Below are positions 1 to 7,756 of a stretch of DNA of 32,244 nt, piece by piece (within the stretch, counting starts at the first letter, position 1; the number at the start of each line of letters is the position of its first letter). Both the position numbers and the translations under genes were made by a program. Below the pieces are notes generated by a model, which saw only the letters and a program-made list of their open reading frames with translations, was not told the origin of the DNA and ran no database searches. The DNA comes from Candidatus Omnitrophota bacterium. Its GTDB lineage: Bacteria; Omnitrophota; Gorgyraeia; Duberdicusellales; 4484-171. The stretch is taken from NCBI GenBank assembly GCA_018818105.1, contig JAHISK010000143.1:1-32244 (forward strand). The letters are read 5' to 3'.

Positions 1-1
1 C

Positions 2-124
2 ACTGCTGCTAAAAGATTAAAAAATCAGACACTTGAAGAATGGTTCTTGTGGACACTGGAAGAATTTGCTAAAAATTCCAATGTTAACCCTATATCATTA
101 TTGCCTTCCGTAGGAATCCCATAA
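2..124 (+). CDS. 3' end of a truncated unknown gene
   Basis: An open frame runs from the left window edge to a TAA at 122-124 and gives about 40 residues. The composition is protein-like: a helical, acidic and aromatic stretch with EEWFLWTLEEF, ending in LLPSVGIP. The start lies outside the window. No family is recognisable from this tail, and the frame is supported only by its being open and by its composition. The next gene begins about 200 bp downstream behind its own promoter candidates, so this is probably a separate transcription unit. Confidence 0.4.
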   Translation, partial: TAAKRLKNQTLEEWFLWTLEEFAKNSNVNPISLLPSVGIP

Positions 125-158
125 AGACTCACCCATTACACAATCTCACAAAATATTC

Positions 159-187
159 TTGACAGGTACGTTCTTTTATGTTAAATT
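159..187 (+). promoter_or_regulatory. Sigma70-type promoter candidate upstream of the TPR gene
   Basis: A perfect TTGACA at 159-164 is followed after 17 bp by TAAATT at 182-187, which matches the -10 consensus at 4 of 6 positions. It lies about 140 bp upstream of the TPR gene in a gene-free A+T-rich stretch. Transcription has not been shown. Confidence 0.5.
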
Positions 188-306
188 TTATATAAACATA
201 AGAGCTTACCTACAAGATATTCCAAATAAAAGTTAGCTGTTTGAAAGAACTCAAAAGTGTTTACGTGTATTTAAGGGGTAAAAGATTAAATTAAATGGCA
301 AGTTTG

Positions 307-335
307 TTGACATAAATATTTGTTTATGTTAAAGT
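307..335 (+). promoter_or_regulatory. Second promoter candidate overlapping the TPR gene start
   Basis: TTGACA at 307-312 and TAAAGT at 330-335 are separated by 17 bp. Transcription would begin around 342-344, exactly at the in-frame ATG at 344. If active, this promoter would give a leaderless message whose protein starts MRVFLICVLL. The -10 matches 4 of 6 consensus bases. Confidence 0.4.
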
Positions 336-1165
336 TAAAATTGATGAGAGTATTTCTTATCTGTGTTTTATTAGTCCTTCCTGTTTTTTCTTCCTATGGA
401 GAAAATGATTTAGATGAACGGGCAAAATCTTACCGTGAGGAAGGGTATTGCCTACAATCAAAGGGAGACCTAAAGGGTGCTTTTATGTTTTATCAAAAAG
501 CAATCCAGTTGGAACCTTTATATGTAGAAGTTTATAATGATTTAGGCGTACTTTATGAGGGAACAGGGGAAGATGAGAAGGTTGTTCAAATGTATTCTAA
601 AGCATTAGAGTTAGATCCTCAGTATTTATCTGCTTATACGAATTTAGCTTTTTTTTATGAGAAAAAGGGAGATATTGAGCAAGCTAGCTATTATTGGCAG
701 AAACGGTATGAATTAGGAGAAGAAGGTGAGTATTGGTGGCAAGTTGCTGGGCAGCATTTAGATCAGCTAAATGCCTATCCTCCTTTTGTTAAGGCAAGAC
801 AGGAAAAGGCAGCTAAACAGTTAGGGGCGGATCTTTCTTATAAGCGAGAACAAGCTAGATTAAAAATAGTTGAAGAAGCACGGCTTCGGTTTGAAACCGG
901 ATCTAGTTTGTTTTTGAAAGGTGATTACGCGGCGGCAATAAGAGAGTTTCAAATAGTAAAGTTTATAGATTCGTCAGATGGAGGAGAAATAAAAGCGAAG
1001 GCAGAAGAGTTTCTTAAAAAAGCAGAAGATATGCGGGTGAAGACGCTGGCGATAAATTACGCGACAGAGGCAGTGAATTATATAAAAAGTGAAGATTTTC
1101 TAGCCGCAGGTGAAAAGCTGAAAGATGCTTTTTCTGTTGTTTCTGATATTTCCCATAAAGAGTAA
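326..1165 (+). CDS. Secreted tetratricopeptide-repeat protein
   Basis: The protein has an N-terminal signal peptide: a short Lys-containing n-region, a hydrophobic core (VFLICVLLVLPVF) and a polar boundary near SSYGEN. At least two to three TPR units follow in about residues 35-130, with the usual pattern of small residues and closing Pro (AIQLEP, ALELDP). The second half is helical and charged and has another TPR-like stretch (GDYAAAIREFQIVKFI). TPR arrays bind proteins, so a periplasmic or envelope scaffold role is inferred; no specific partner is evident. Three in-frame starts compete: TTG at 320, ATG at 326 and ATG at 344, none with a clear Shine-Dalgarno. The ATG at 326 is preferred for its positively charged n-region, but 344 would fit a leaderless start from the promoter at 307-335. 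Confidence 0.75.
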   Translation: MLKLKLMRVFLICVLLVLPVFSSYGENDLDERAKSYREEGYCLQSKGDLKGAFMFYQKAIQLEPLYVEVYNDLGVLYEGTGEDEKVVQMYSKALELDPQYLSAYTNLAFFYEKKGDIEQASYYWQKRYELGEEGEYWWQVAGQHLDQLNAYPPFVKARQEKAAKQLGADLSYKREQARLKIVEEARLRFETGSSLFLKGDYAAAIREFQIVKFIDSSDGGEIKAKAEEFLKKAEDMRVKTLAINYATEAVNYIKSEDFLAAGEKLKDAFSVVSDISHKE

Positions 1166-1208
1166 GATAAAGTGACCAGCCGAGAAATCATGGAATTTTT
1201 AACTCCCT

Positions 1209-3713
1209 ATGTATAAAGACGCGATTTATCTTGTTGATGGAACATCTATATGTTACCGCTCTTTTTTTGCTATAAGACTGTCAACTTCCAAAGGAGTTCC
1301 TTCGGGAGCGGTTTATGGCTTTTTTAAAACGCTACAAAAAATAATTTCTAAATATAAGCCTGCTTATATGGGTATTTGTTTTGACGTTTCACGTAAAACC
1401 TTTCGTCATGAGAAGTTTAAAGAGTATAAAATAAATCGGCCGCCGATGCCTGATGGGTTGGGATTTCAAATTCCTCTTATAAAGAAGATGGTAAAAGATT
1501 TAGGTATAGCGGTAGTTGAGAAAGAAGGGTTTGAGGCAGATGATATTATTGCTACGCTTTGTGAAAAATCTCATCGGCAAAAAATGCCGGCAGTTATTGT
1601 AAGTATGGACAAAGATATGTGCCAATTAATAAAAAATGAAGACGTTGTTATGTATAATCCTAATCACGATAAAATTTTAAGCGAGGATGGATTTTTTGAA
1701 AAATATGGCTTTGGACCGGCGCAAATGGTTGATTTTCTTTCTTTGGCAGGTGATAGTACTGATAATATTCCTGGCGCTAAGGGTATCGGGCGAGTAGGCG
1801 CTACTAAATTAGTAAAAGAGTTTGGCGCGGTTGAACATATTTATAATAATCTGGATAGAGTGGGGGCAAAGATTAAAGAGAAGCTTCTAGATAATAAAGA
1901 TAATGTATTTTTAAGTAAAGAGTTGGTGAAGCTGCATTTGTGCGATTTGGATTTAAAATGGGATGATTTAAAAATAAAGGAGTGTAATTACGCTGGTCTT
2001 TATGAGTTATTTAATGAGTTGGAGTTTAAAAATTTACTTAAAGATATTCCTTCTCCTTCTCTAGATTTGGATGTTGAAGTTAAGGAGATGCCGTCAAAAG
2101 ATTTTTTAAAGGGATTGGAAGGGGAAACGCTGGCTGTTTTTATTGATAAAGATGATGGGTTTATCTTTGATAAAAATAAGAACTGTGTGTATAAAACTAA
2201 AAAATCTTTATTGAAAGAATTTTTAGAGGACGAAAAAATAAAAAAAATATCTTATGGTTTTAAAGATCAAATTTTATCTTTCGAAGACATAAAAATAAAG
2301 GGGTTGTATTTTGACGTTAAGGTAGCGGCTTATTTGATTGATTCGGGATTCGCGGATTATGATCTTTCTACGCTCATTTTTCATTATTTGGGAGAAGCTA
2401 TTCCTGAGATTCCTTCTCAATCGGTGGTTGTTTTTATTTGGCGGTTATATGAAAAGCTTTTGCCTAAATTGAAGGAAGAGTCGGTTGATAAACTTTTTTT
2501 TGATGTTGAGATGCGACTTATTTATGTTTTAGCAGATATGCAGCGGGTGGGAGTAAAGGTTGATATAGATGTGATGAAGAGATTGCTTGAGGAGGTAACG
2601 AAAAGGATAGCCGTGTCAAGTAAAGAAATTTTTAAACTTGCCGGTAAGGAGTTTAATTTAAATTCTCATCAGCAGTTGGCAGATGTGCTTTTTCTTGATT
2701 TAAAGATACCGCCGCAAGGAAAGACTAAGACGGGGTTCTCTACAGCTGAAGGGGTATTAAAAAAACTAGAGGATAAACATCCTATCGTTAAGTTGATTTT
2801 GGAGTATCGGCAGGTAAATAAGTTGAAAACAACTTATGTTTCACCTCTAATTGAAGATATAAAAATAAATAATGGATGGCTACATGCTAATTTTAATCAA
2901 ACAGCTACGCAAACTGGAAGACTTTCTTCATCATCGCCGAATTTACAAAGTATTCCCGCTAAGGGTGAATTTTCTTCGTTTTTAAGAGGGGCGTTTGTTT
3001 CCTCTTTTAAGGATGGGAAATTGTTATCAGCGGATTATTCACAAATTGAGTTAAGGATTCTTGCTCATTTTTCTCAAGATGAAAATTTAATTGAAGGGTT
3101 TAGGAAAAATTTGGACGTCCATACGCTAACTGCTTCTTTACTTTTTGGAGTGTCAGAAGAAGAAGTGTCGGAGTCTTCGCGTAATGTGGCCAAAAAAGTT
3201 AATTTTGGCATAGTTTATGGTATGGGGCAATTCAGTCTTTCTCAGGAATTGGGAATAAAGCCTAAGGAAGCAGCGAGGTTTATTGATGAGTATTTTCTAA
3301 GGTATCCTAAGGTCGCGGAATATATAAAGAAAGTACACGCTCAGTTAGAGGATAAAGGGTTTGTCACGACAATTTTAGAAAGAAAGAGGAATTTACCCCA
3401 TTTCAATAGTTCTAACGTTGGGTTGCGGGAATTTTCTCGCCGGCAAGCAATAAATACGCCTATTCAAGGGTCTTGCGCTGATCTTATTAAAGTAGCAATG
3501 GTTAAAATTTCCGATGAAATAAAAAATGAAAATTTAAAGTCGCGGTTAATAATGCAAATTCACGATGAACTTATTTTTGATGTGGTTGCGGGGGAGTTAG
3601 ATAATGTTACGATCATGGTTAAACGAAATATGGAGGAAGCTATAAAATTAGCGGTTCCTATAAAAGTTAATATTAAAGTTGGGAATAACTGGGCTCAAAT
3701 GAAGGAGATTTAG
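1209..3713 (+). CDS. polA: DNA polymerase I
   Basis: This is an 834-residue family A DNA polymerase for Okazaki-fragment maturation and repair synthesis. The N-terminal 5'-nuclease domain (about 1-285) keeps its acidic motifs (VDGTSICYRSFF, EADDIIATL, SMDKDMCQL, LAGDSTDNIPGAKGIG). The C-terminal polymerase domain has motif A (DYSQIELRILAHFS), the O-helix motif B (NVAKKVNFGIVYGMG) and motif C (IHDELIFDV). The middle 3'-5' exonuclease domain looks degenerate. The Exo I position reads VFIDKDDGF rather than the D-x-E pattern, and the Exo III Y-x3-D motif is not seen where expected, so proofreading is probably absent, as in Taq polymerase. The O-helix Phe is present, as in E. coli Pol I. Length is within the family range. 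No strong ribosome-binding site precedes the ATG. Confidence 0.95.
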   Translation: MYKDAIYLVDGTSICYRSFFAIRLSTSKGVPSGAVYGFFKTLQKIISKYKPAYMGICFDVSRKTFRHEKFKEYKINRPPMPDGLGFQIPLIKKMVKDLGIAVVEKEGFEADDIIATLCEKSHRQKMPAVIVSMDKDMCQLIKNEDVVMYNPNHDKILSEDGFFEKYGFGPAQMVDFLSLAGDSTDNIPGAKGIGRVGATKLVKEFGAVEHIYNNLDRVGAKIKEKLLDNKDNVFLSKELVKLHLCDLDLKWDDLKIKECNYAGLYELFNELEFKNLLKDIPSPSLDLDVEVKEMPSKDFLKGLEGETLAVFIDKDDGFIFDKNKNCVYKTKKSLLKEFLEDEKIKKISYGFKDQILSFEDIKIKGLYFDVKVAAYLIDSGFADYDLSTLIFHYLGEAIPEIPSQSVVVFIWRLYEKLLPKLKEESVDKLFFDVEMRLIYVLADMQRVGVKVDIDVMKRLLEEVTKRIAVSSKEIFKLAGKEFNLNSHQQLADVLFLDLKIPPQGKTKTGFSTAEGVLKKLEDKHPIVKLILEYRQVNKLKTTYVSPLIEDIKINNGWLHANFNQTATQTGRLSSSSPNLQSIPAKGEFSSFLRGAFVSSFKDGKLLSADYSQIELRILAHFSQDENLIEGFRKNLDVHTLTASLLFGVSEEEVSESSRNVAKKVNFGIVYGMGQFSLSQELGIKPKEAARFIDEYFLRYPKVAEYIKKVHAQLEDKGFVTTILERKRNLPHFNSSNVGLREFSRRQAINTPIQGSCADLIKVAMVKISDEIKNENLKSRLIMQIHDELIFDVVAGELDNVTIMVKRNMEEAIKLAVPIKVNIKVGNNWAQMKEI

Positions 3714-3795
3714 TAGCGTATAGCGCGTAGCGGATAGCGTATAGTGAAAGATTTTATTTCTTTCTAAACGCTATCCGCTAAACGCTATTTGCTAT
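3714..3795 (+). repeat. Heptad inverted repeat, class B (AGCGTAT type)
   Basis: The left arm, 3714-3744, reads as 7-bp units AGCGTAT, AGCGCGT, AGCGGAT, AGCGTAT. A spacer with the small palindrome GAAAG...CTTTC follows. The right arm, 3766-3795, is ACGCTAT, CCGCTAA, ACGCTAT, TTGCTAT. The arms are complementary at about 25 of 29 aligned positions. The element begins immediately after the polA stop codon and ends 9 bp before the glgA ATG. Confidence 0.85.
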
Positions 3796-3798
3796 AAT
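3793..3798 (+). promoter_or_regulatory. -10 box at the end of the repeat, upstream of glgA
   Basis: A perfect TATAAT is created where the right arm of the class B repeat runs into unique sequence. Its expected start site, about 7 bases on, falls on the glgA ATG at 3805, suggesting a leaderless mRNA. No convincing -35 box is present, and there is no Shine-Dalgarno before the ATG. Confidence 0.45.
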
Positions 3799-3804
3799 AC
3801 AATT

Positions 3805-5190
3805 ATGAAAATAGCGTTTTGTTCATCTGAAGTGTTTCCTTTTGCTAAGACGGGCGGTCTTGCTGATGTGAGTGGGGCGTTGCCTTTGGCTTTAGCTCGG
3901 GGAGGGTGTCAAGTAAAAGTGTTTCTGCCGTTTTATAAAGGGATAATCCCTCAAAAAGTATGTGGTAATTACGGTGTAACTAAGCAGGGGGGGGTTGAAT
4001 TCTATTTCATTAAGAATGACGCGTATTTTATGCGGGAAGCTCTTTACGGGACACCGTCGGGCGATTATCCCGATAATTTAGAAAGATTTTCTTTTTTTAG
4101 TAAACAGATACTTGAAATTCTTAAGAAGATAAAGTTTGTTCCGGATGTTATTCATAGCAATGATTGGCAGACATCTTTAGTGAATATGTATTTAAAATTA
4201 CCACCTGTTAAGGAAGGGGGATTTTTCAAAAAGACGAAGAGCGTTCTTACTATTCATAATTTGGCTTATCAGGGGGTATTTGCTAAAAATAAGTTTCCTC
4301 TTTTGGATATACCATCGAAGTATTTTAATGTTAATTGTTTAGAGTTTTACGATAAGATAAATCTTCTTAAGGGAGGAATCGTATTTTCTGATATGGTTAA
4401 TACTGTTAGCCCTACTTATGCTAAGCAGGTTCAGACTCCTGATTATGGTTGTGGGTTAGATGGTATATTGAGAGAAAAACGCGGCCGGTTTATGGGAATC
4501 CTTAACGCTATTGATTATGATGTGTGGAATCCTCAGTCAGATAAGCTTATATATAAAAAATATGGTTTTACAACACTAAACGATAAATATGTTAATAAGC
4601 GAAAGTTTCAAGAGGCGTGCGGGTTAGATACGGATAAAAACAAAATGCTTTTAGGTATGGTAAGCCGCCTTGCTGAACAAAAAGGAATAGATATTTTATC
4701 TGATTCTTTGGACGATCTTTTGCGTAAGTATCAGGTAGTCATTTTAGGGTATGGCGATAGAAAGTATCATAATATTTTAAAGAAAAAAGCGAAAAAGTAT
4801 AAGGCAAGATTTTCGTTGCACTTAAAGTTTGATGAAGATCTTGCTCATAAAATATATGCCGCGTGTGATTGTTTTTTGTTGCCTTCAAGATTTGAACCTT
4901 GCGGGCTTTCTCAGATGATTAGTTATAGGTACGCGACAGTCCCAATAGTTCATTGCACCGGTGGATTAGGAGATACCGTTGTTGAAGTTAATAGGGGCGG
5001 CGGCGGGTTTCTTTTTCATAGGTATAGTAGTGATGAGTTGATTTCCTCTGTTGAGCGCGCGGCAGAGATGTTTAGAGAAAAGAAGTCGTGGAGGACGGTA
5101 ATAGAAAGAGTTAGTAAGTACAATTATTCGTGGAAAGTGACTGCGGATGAATATATAAGAATGTATAAGCGATGTCTGTCTTTGGAGTAA
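3805..5190 (+). CDS. glgA: Glycogen (starch) synthase, ADP-glucose type
   Basis: This is a 461-residue GT5 glycosyltransferase that extends alpha-1,4-glucan from ADP-glucose in the cytoplasm. The N-terminal KTGGLADV motif carries the ADP-glucose-binding lysine. The C-terminal GT-B half has the nucleotide-sugar signature (SRFEPCGLSQMISYRYA) and the family motif around VHCTGGLGDTV. Length is close to the usual 470-480 residues. The ATG follows a class B palindrome without a Shine-Dalgarno. The 3' end overlaps coaE by 19 bp, so the two are probably co-transcribed and translationally coupled. No other glycogen genes are in the window. Confidence 0.94.
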   Translation: MKIAFCSSEVFPFAKTGGLADVSGALPLALARGGCQVKVFLPFYKGIIPQKVCGNYGVTKQGGVEFYFIKNDAYFMREALYGTPSGDYPDNLERFSFFSKQILEILKKIKFVPDVIHSNDWQTSLVNMYLKLPPVKEGGFFKKTKSVLTIHNLAYQGVFAKNKFPLLDIPSKYFNVNCLEFYDKINLLKGGIVFSDMVNTVSPTYAKQVQTPDYGCGLDGILREKRGRFMGILNAIDYDVWNPQSDKLIYKKYGFTTLNDKYVNKRKFQEACGLDTDKNKMLLGMVSRLAEQKGIDILSDSLDDLLRKYQVVILGYGDRKYHNILKKKAKKYKARFSLHLKFDEDLAHKIYAACDCFLLPSRFEPCGLSQMISYRYATVPIVHCTGGLGDTVVEVNRGGGGFLFHRYSSDELISSVERAAEMFREKKSWRTVIERVSKYNYSWKVTADEYIRMYKRCLSLE

Positions 5191-5774
5191 CCGGAAAGTT
5201 AGCTAGTGGGAAAAGTACTCTTGTTGAATTGTTGAAGAAAAAGGGTGCTAAAACCTATGATCTCGATGATGTTATCCATCGGTATTACCGCAATAAAAAT
5301 AGTGAAGTTTATAAGAAGATTATAACTCAGTTTCCACGATCAGTTGGTAAAAATAAACAAATTTCCCGTAAAAAATTAGGTGAAATTGTCTTTGCTTGTA
5401 ACGCGGCAAGAGAAAAAATAGAGAAAATTGTTCACCCTGTGATTATAAAAGACTTAAGACTTTGGGTTAAAGAAAATAGAAAAAAAGAAGAATTTTATAT
5501 AGCGGAAGTACCGCTTCTTTTTGAAAAGAATTTGGCTTGTTGTTTTGATAGGGTTATTTTAGTGGTTGCTAGCCGACAAACTATTCTTTGCCGAGTTCAG
5601 GATAAATTTGGAATTTCTAAAAAAGATGCTGCCAAGAGACTTTCTTTCTTTATTTCTGATAAGGAAAAGAGGAAAGGATCGGATTTTGTTGTTAAAAATA
5701 GGGGATCGATGGAAGAGCTTAAGAAAGAAGTGGATGTTTTGTGGGAGAAGATTAAATTGGATGGAATTAAATAG
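5172..5774 (+). CDS. coaE: Dephospho-CoA kinase
   Basis: This 200-residue P-loop kinase catalyses the last step of coenzyme A synthesis, phosphorylating the 3'-OH of dephospho-CoA. The N-terminus carries the Walker A motif (GVTGKLASGKST, about 6-17) followed by the LDDVIHRYY region that matches the family's DAD/H substrate motif. The HPVI and EVPLLFE motifs are diagnostic of CoaE. Length is typical. The start overlaps the glgA 3' end, and the 3' end is followed by the structured rho leader. Pairing coaE with rho is common in several bacterial phyla. Confidence 0.92.
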   Translation: MSVFGVTGKLASGKSTLVELLKKKGAKTYDLDDVIHRYYRNKNSEVYKKIITQFPRSVGKNKQISRKKLGEIVFACNAAREKIEKIVHPVIIKDLRLWVKENRKKEEFYIAEVPLLFEKNLACCFDRVILVVASRQTILCRVQDKFGISKKDAAKRLSFFISDKEKRKGSDFVVKNRGSMEELKKEVDVLWEKIKLDGIK

Positions 5775-5805
5775 TAAAGTTAAGATTAATTGGTGTTCCG
5801 GAGCC

Positions 5806-5945
5806 AATTCGACTAGATGTTTTTTAAAGGGTGATTTGAAAATTAAGTATTGTCCCGTACCAGAGTCTCGATAAATCGGGACACGGTACAGGGCTTCCCG
5901 ATACACCTTGATATAATATTAAGGAAGTCGGGAAATTCGACTAGA
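5806..5945 (+). repeat. Palindromic insert between 12-bp direct repeats in the rho leader
   Basis: Two identical 12-bp copies of AATTCGACTAGA (5806-5817 and 5934-5945) bracket 116 bp. That stretch contains a hairpin built on CTCGAT/ATCGGG with outer GTACC/GGTAC arms, and a second inverted pair, TTCCCGA (5895-5901) and TCGGGAA (5928-5934). The -10 candidate for rho lies inside the second stem. The direct repeats resemble a target duplication or a recombination scar, but their origin is not proven. Confidence 0.5.
5912..5917 (+). promoter_or_regulatory. Candidate -10 box for rho
   Basis: A perfect TATAAT lies 82 bp upstream of the rho ATG, inside the TTCCCGA/TCGGGAA inverted pair. No good -35 hexamer is seen at the usual distance. 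The implied leader of about 75 nt would contain the hairpin at 5939-5980. Confidence 0.35.
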
Positions 5946-5980
5946 GGCTTTTGTTCGCTGGCGCTTCAAAAGTCTAAGTC
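5939..5980 (+). promoter_or_regulatory. Hairpin in the rho 5' leader
   Basis: GACTAGAGGCTTTTG (5939-5953) can pair with CAAAAGTCTAAGTC (5967-5980). The hairpin ends 5 bases before the rho Shine-Dalgarno AGGAGG (5986-5991). The loop contains CTGGCGCTTCA, an 11-mer also found in the palindrome after trpA. It could affect rho translation; regulation is inferred from position only. Confidence 0.4.
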
Positions 5981-5999
5981 TCAGTAGGAGGTTTTAGGT

Positions 6000-7262
6000 A
6001 TGGATGATAGTGTTGATATTGGTATGTTAAAGGAAATGAAAATTTCTGAGTTAAGTAAAATGGCTAAAGAGTTGAAGTTAAATGGGGTAAGCGGGTTAAA
6101 AAAACAAGATCTGATTTTTAAGATTTTACAGGCGAAAGCGGAGCGGGAAGGTCTTATGTTTGGGATTGGGGTTCTAGACGTTCTTTCTGAAGGGTTTGGA
6201 TTTTTACGGTCTTCGAATTATAATTATCTACCTTCGCCGGATGATATTTATGTTTCGCCTTCTCAAATTAGAAAATTTTCTCTTCGGACAGGGGATACTG
6301 TAAGCGGTCAAATACGTCCGCCAAAGGATAATGAGAAGTACTTTGCTCTTCTTAAAGTTGAAGCAGTTAATTTTGAACATCCGGAATATTCAAGTAATGT
6401 GGTTTTGTTTGATAATTTGACGCCAATTTATCCGAAGGAAAGGTTTCTTTTAGAAACTTCGCCGGAAGAATTGTCTATGAGGATTTTAGATTTACTTTGT
6501 CCTATTGGAAAGGGACAGCGTAGTTTAATTGTTGCTCCTCCATATAGCGGTAAGACTGTGCTTTTGCAGAAAGTCGGTAACGCAATAATGAAAAATTATC
6601 CCGATGTAATGTTAATGGTTCTTCTTATCGATGAGCGGCCGGAAGAAGTTACTGAAATGAAACGCATGGTTAAAGGAGAAGTAATAAGTTCTACATTTGA
6701 TGAGCCAGCGCAGCGGCATGTTCAGGTTGCTGAGATGGTGTTGGAAAAAGCAAAGAGGCTTGTGGAGCATAAAAAAGATGTAGTTATTCTTCTTGATAGT
6801 ATAACGCGTCTCGCGAGGGCTTATAATATTGTTGAACCGCATTCGGGAAGAATTTTGTCTGGTGGAATTGATTCAAACGCGCTGCATAAACCGAAAAGAT
6901 TTTTCGGGGCAGCTAGGGCTTTAGATGAAGGAGGATCGTTAACTATTATCGCGACTTCACTTGTTGATACGGGATCAAGGATGGATGATGTAATTTTTGA
7001 AGAGTTTAAAGGTACGGGTAATATGGAAGTTACGCTTGATAGGAGCATTTTTCAGCGTAGGATTTATCCTGCTGTTGATATAAAGCGGTCTAATACCAGA
7101 AGGGAAGAATTACTTCTTCATCCCGACGAGTTGAAAAAGGTATGGATATTGAGGAAGGTGTTAAATGAGGTAAGTTCCGCGGAAGCGTTAGAGCTTCTTA
7201 CAGGAAAGCTGGGGAAGACTAAGAATAACGTAGAATTTTTACTTACCCTTAACAAAAAGTAA
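6000..7262 (+). CDS. rho: Transcription termination factor Rho
   Basis: This is a 420-residue hexameric RNA-dependent ATPase that ends transcription. The N-terminal Rho-N/SAP-like helical domain (about 9-50, [17 protein letters not shown]) is followed by the cold-shock-type RNA-binding domain ([12 protein letters not shown]...[13 protein letters not shown]). The RecA-like ATPase domain has Walker A ([13 protein letters not shown]), Walker B ([16 protein letters not shown]), and the downstream [20 protein letters not shown] and [19 protein letters not shown] stretches that hold the Q- and R-loop regions. Length matches E. coli Rho (419), without the long insert seen in some phyla. A clear AGGAGG lies 8 bases before the ATG. 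The structured leader may allow autoregulation, as known for rho elsewhere. Confidence 0.97.
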   Translation: MDDSVDIGMLKEMKISELSKMAKELKLNGVSGLKKQDLIFKILQAKAEREGLMFGIGVLDVLSEGFGFLRSSNYNYLPSPDDIYVSPSQIRKFSLRTGDTVSGQIRPPKDNEKYFALLKVEAVNFEHPEYSSNVVLFDNLTPIYPKERFLLETSPEELSMRILDLLCPIGKGQRSLIVAPPYSGKTVLLQKVGNAIMKNYPDVMLMVLLIDERPEEVTEMKRMVKGEVISSTFDEPAQRHVQVAEMVLEKAKRLVEHKKDVVILLDSITRLARAYNIVEPHSGRILSGGIDSNALHKPKRFFGAARALDEGGSLTIIATSLVDTGSRMDDVIFEEFKGTGNMEVTLDRSIFQRRIYPAVDIKRSNTRREELLLHPDELKKVWILRKVLNEVSSAEALELLTGKLGKTKNNVEFLLTLNKK

Positions 7263-7315
7263 AGAAGTGAAGATTGTAATTATAAGTGCGACAAAAAGTA
7301 AGAGCAAAATTTTTC

Positions 7316-7343
7316 TTGCGAAAAGCTGGAAAAAGGCTATAAT
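7316..7343 (+). promoter_or_regulatory. Promoter candidate for rpmE
   Basis: TTGCGA at 7316-7321 and a perfect TATAAT at 7338-7343 are spaced by 16 bp. The implied leader of about 90 nt to the rpmE GTG contains two perfect hairpins. This suggests that rpmE has its own promoter just downstream of rho. Confidence 0.6.
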
Positions 7344-7384
7344 TATGAGGTTTTAGATGTTTCTGGTATTAAAGAAAATAGACC

Positions 7385-7424
7385 GTCCCGAAAAATCGGG
7401 ACTCTATTTTTGCGAAGCAAAAAT
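7385..7424 (+). promoter_or_regulatory. Twin hairpin in the rpmE leader, abutting the ribosome-binding site
   Basis: Two perfect stems lie in tandem: GTCCCGA/TCGGGAC with an AAAA loop (7385-7402), and ATTTTTGC/GCAAAAAT with a GAA loop (7406-7424). The second stem ends exactly where the Shine-Dalgarno GAGGAGGTG starts. L31 genes are often regulated (zinc status, or autogenous control), so a translational role is possible. The first stem also resembles the CGGGA palindromes in the rho leader and could be an interspersed repeat. Confidence 0.5.
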
Positions 7425-7433
7425 GAGGAGGTG
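7425..7433 (+). promoter_or_regulatory. Strong ribosome-binding site that fixes the rpmE start
   Basis: GAGGAGGTG sits 7 bases before the GTG at 7441. It supports this GTG over the in-frame ATG at 7357, whose extra 28 codons would translate the leader hairpins and do not resemble L31. Confidence 0.8.
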
Positions 7434-7440
7434 TGTTGAC

Positions 7441-7644
7441 GTGAAAGAGAAGATTCATCCTAAATATGAGTTATCTACAATTATGTGTGCTTGTGGTAAC
7501 GTTATTCGTACTCGGTCTACTAAGAAGGCTGTAAATGTTGAAATTTGTTCGAAATGTCATCCTTTTTTTACCGGAAAACAGAGATTTGTAGATTCGGAAG
7601 GACGAGTAGATAAGTTTGAGAAAAAGTACGGTAAGAAGAAATGA
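7441..7644 (+). CDS. rpmE: 50S ribosomal protein L31, zinc-binding type
   Basis: The 67-residue protein starts at GTG (VKEKIHPKY, read as Met). The four zinc ligands of the C+ class are present as MCACGN and CSKCHPF, followed by the conserved [23 protein letters not shown] tail region. L31 bridges the 50S central protuberance and the 30S head. A longer frame from 7357 is open but would add a non-homologous N-terminus made from two hairpins, and the Shine-Dalgarno at 7425-7433 selects the GTG. The gene lies between rho and prfA, a common bacterial arrangement. Confidence 0.93.
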   Translation: MKEKIHPKYELSTIMCACGNVIRTRSTKKAVNVEICSKCHPFFTGKQRFVDSEGRVDKFEKKYGKKK

Positions 7645-7647
7645 TTG

Positions 7648-7750
7648 TAGACCATCGACGATAGACCTAAAGTGTCAACGACAAATTTTTAAGATTCTTA
7701 AAAGGTTTTTAGTTTGGGGTCGATAGTCGATAGTCGATAGTCTATGGTCT
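7648..7750 (+). repeat. Heptad inverted repeat, class A (TCGATAG type)
   Basis: The left arm at 7648-7667 (TAGACCATCGACGATAGACC) faces a right arm at 7718-7750 made of GTCGATA repeated three times followed by GTCTATG and GTCT. Between them lies a perfect small palindrome, TTTTAAGA-T-TCTTAAAA (7687-7703). The element starts 4 bp after the rpmE stop and ends 6 bp before the prfA ATG. Confidence 0.85.
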
Positions 7751-7756
7751 GATCAT

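Noticed and set aside
1166-1208. Terminator between the TPR gene and polA
   Set aside because: No stable stem followed by a T run is present in the 43-bp gap.
5761-5874. A 37-residue ORF overlapping the coaE 3' end
   Set aside because: No ribosome-binding site, no recognisable family, and much of it lies in the palindromic block before rho.
7357-7440. ATG start giving L31 28 extra residues
   Set aside because: The extension translates two perfect hairpins, does not resemble L31, and the strong Shine-Dalgarno at 7425-7433 points to the GTG at 7441.
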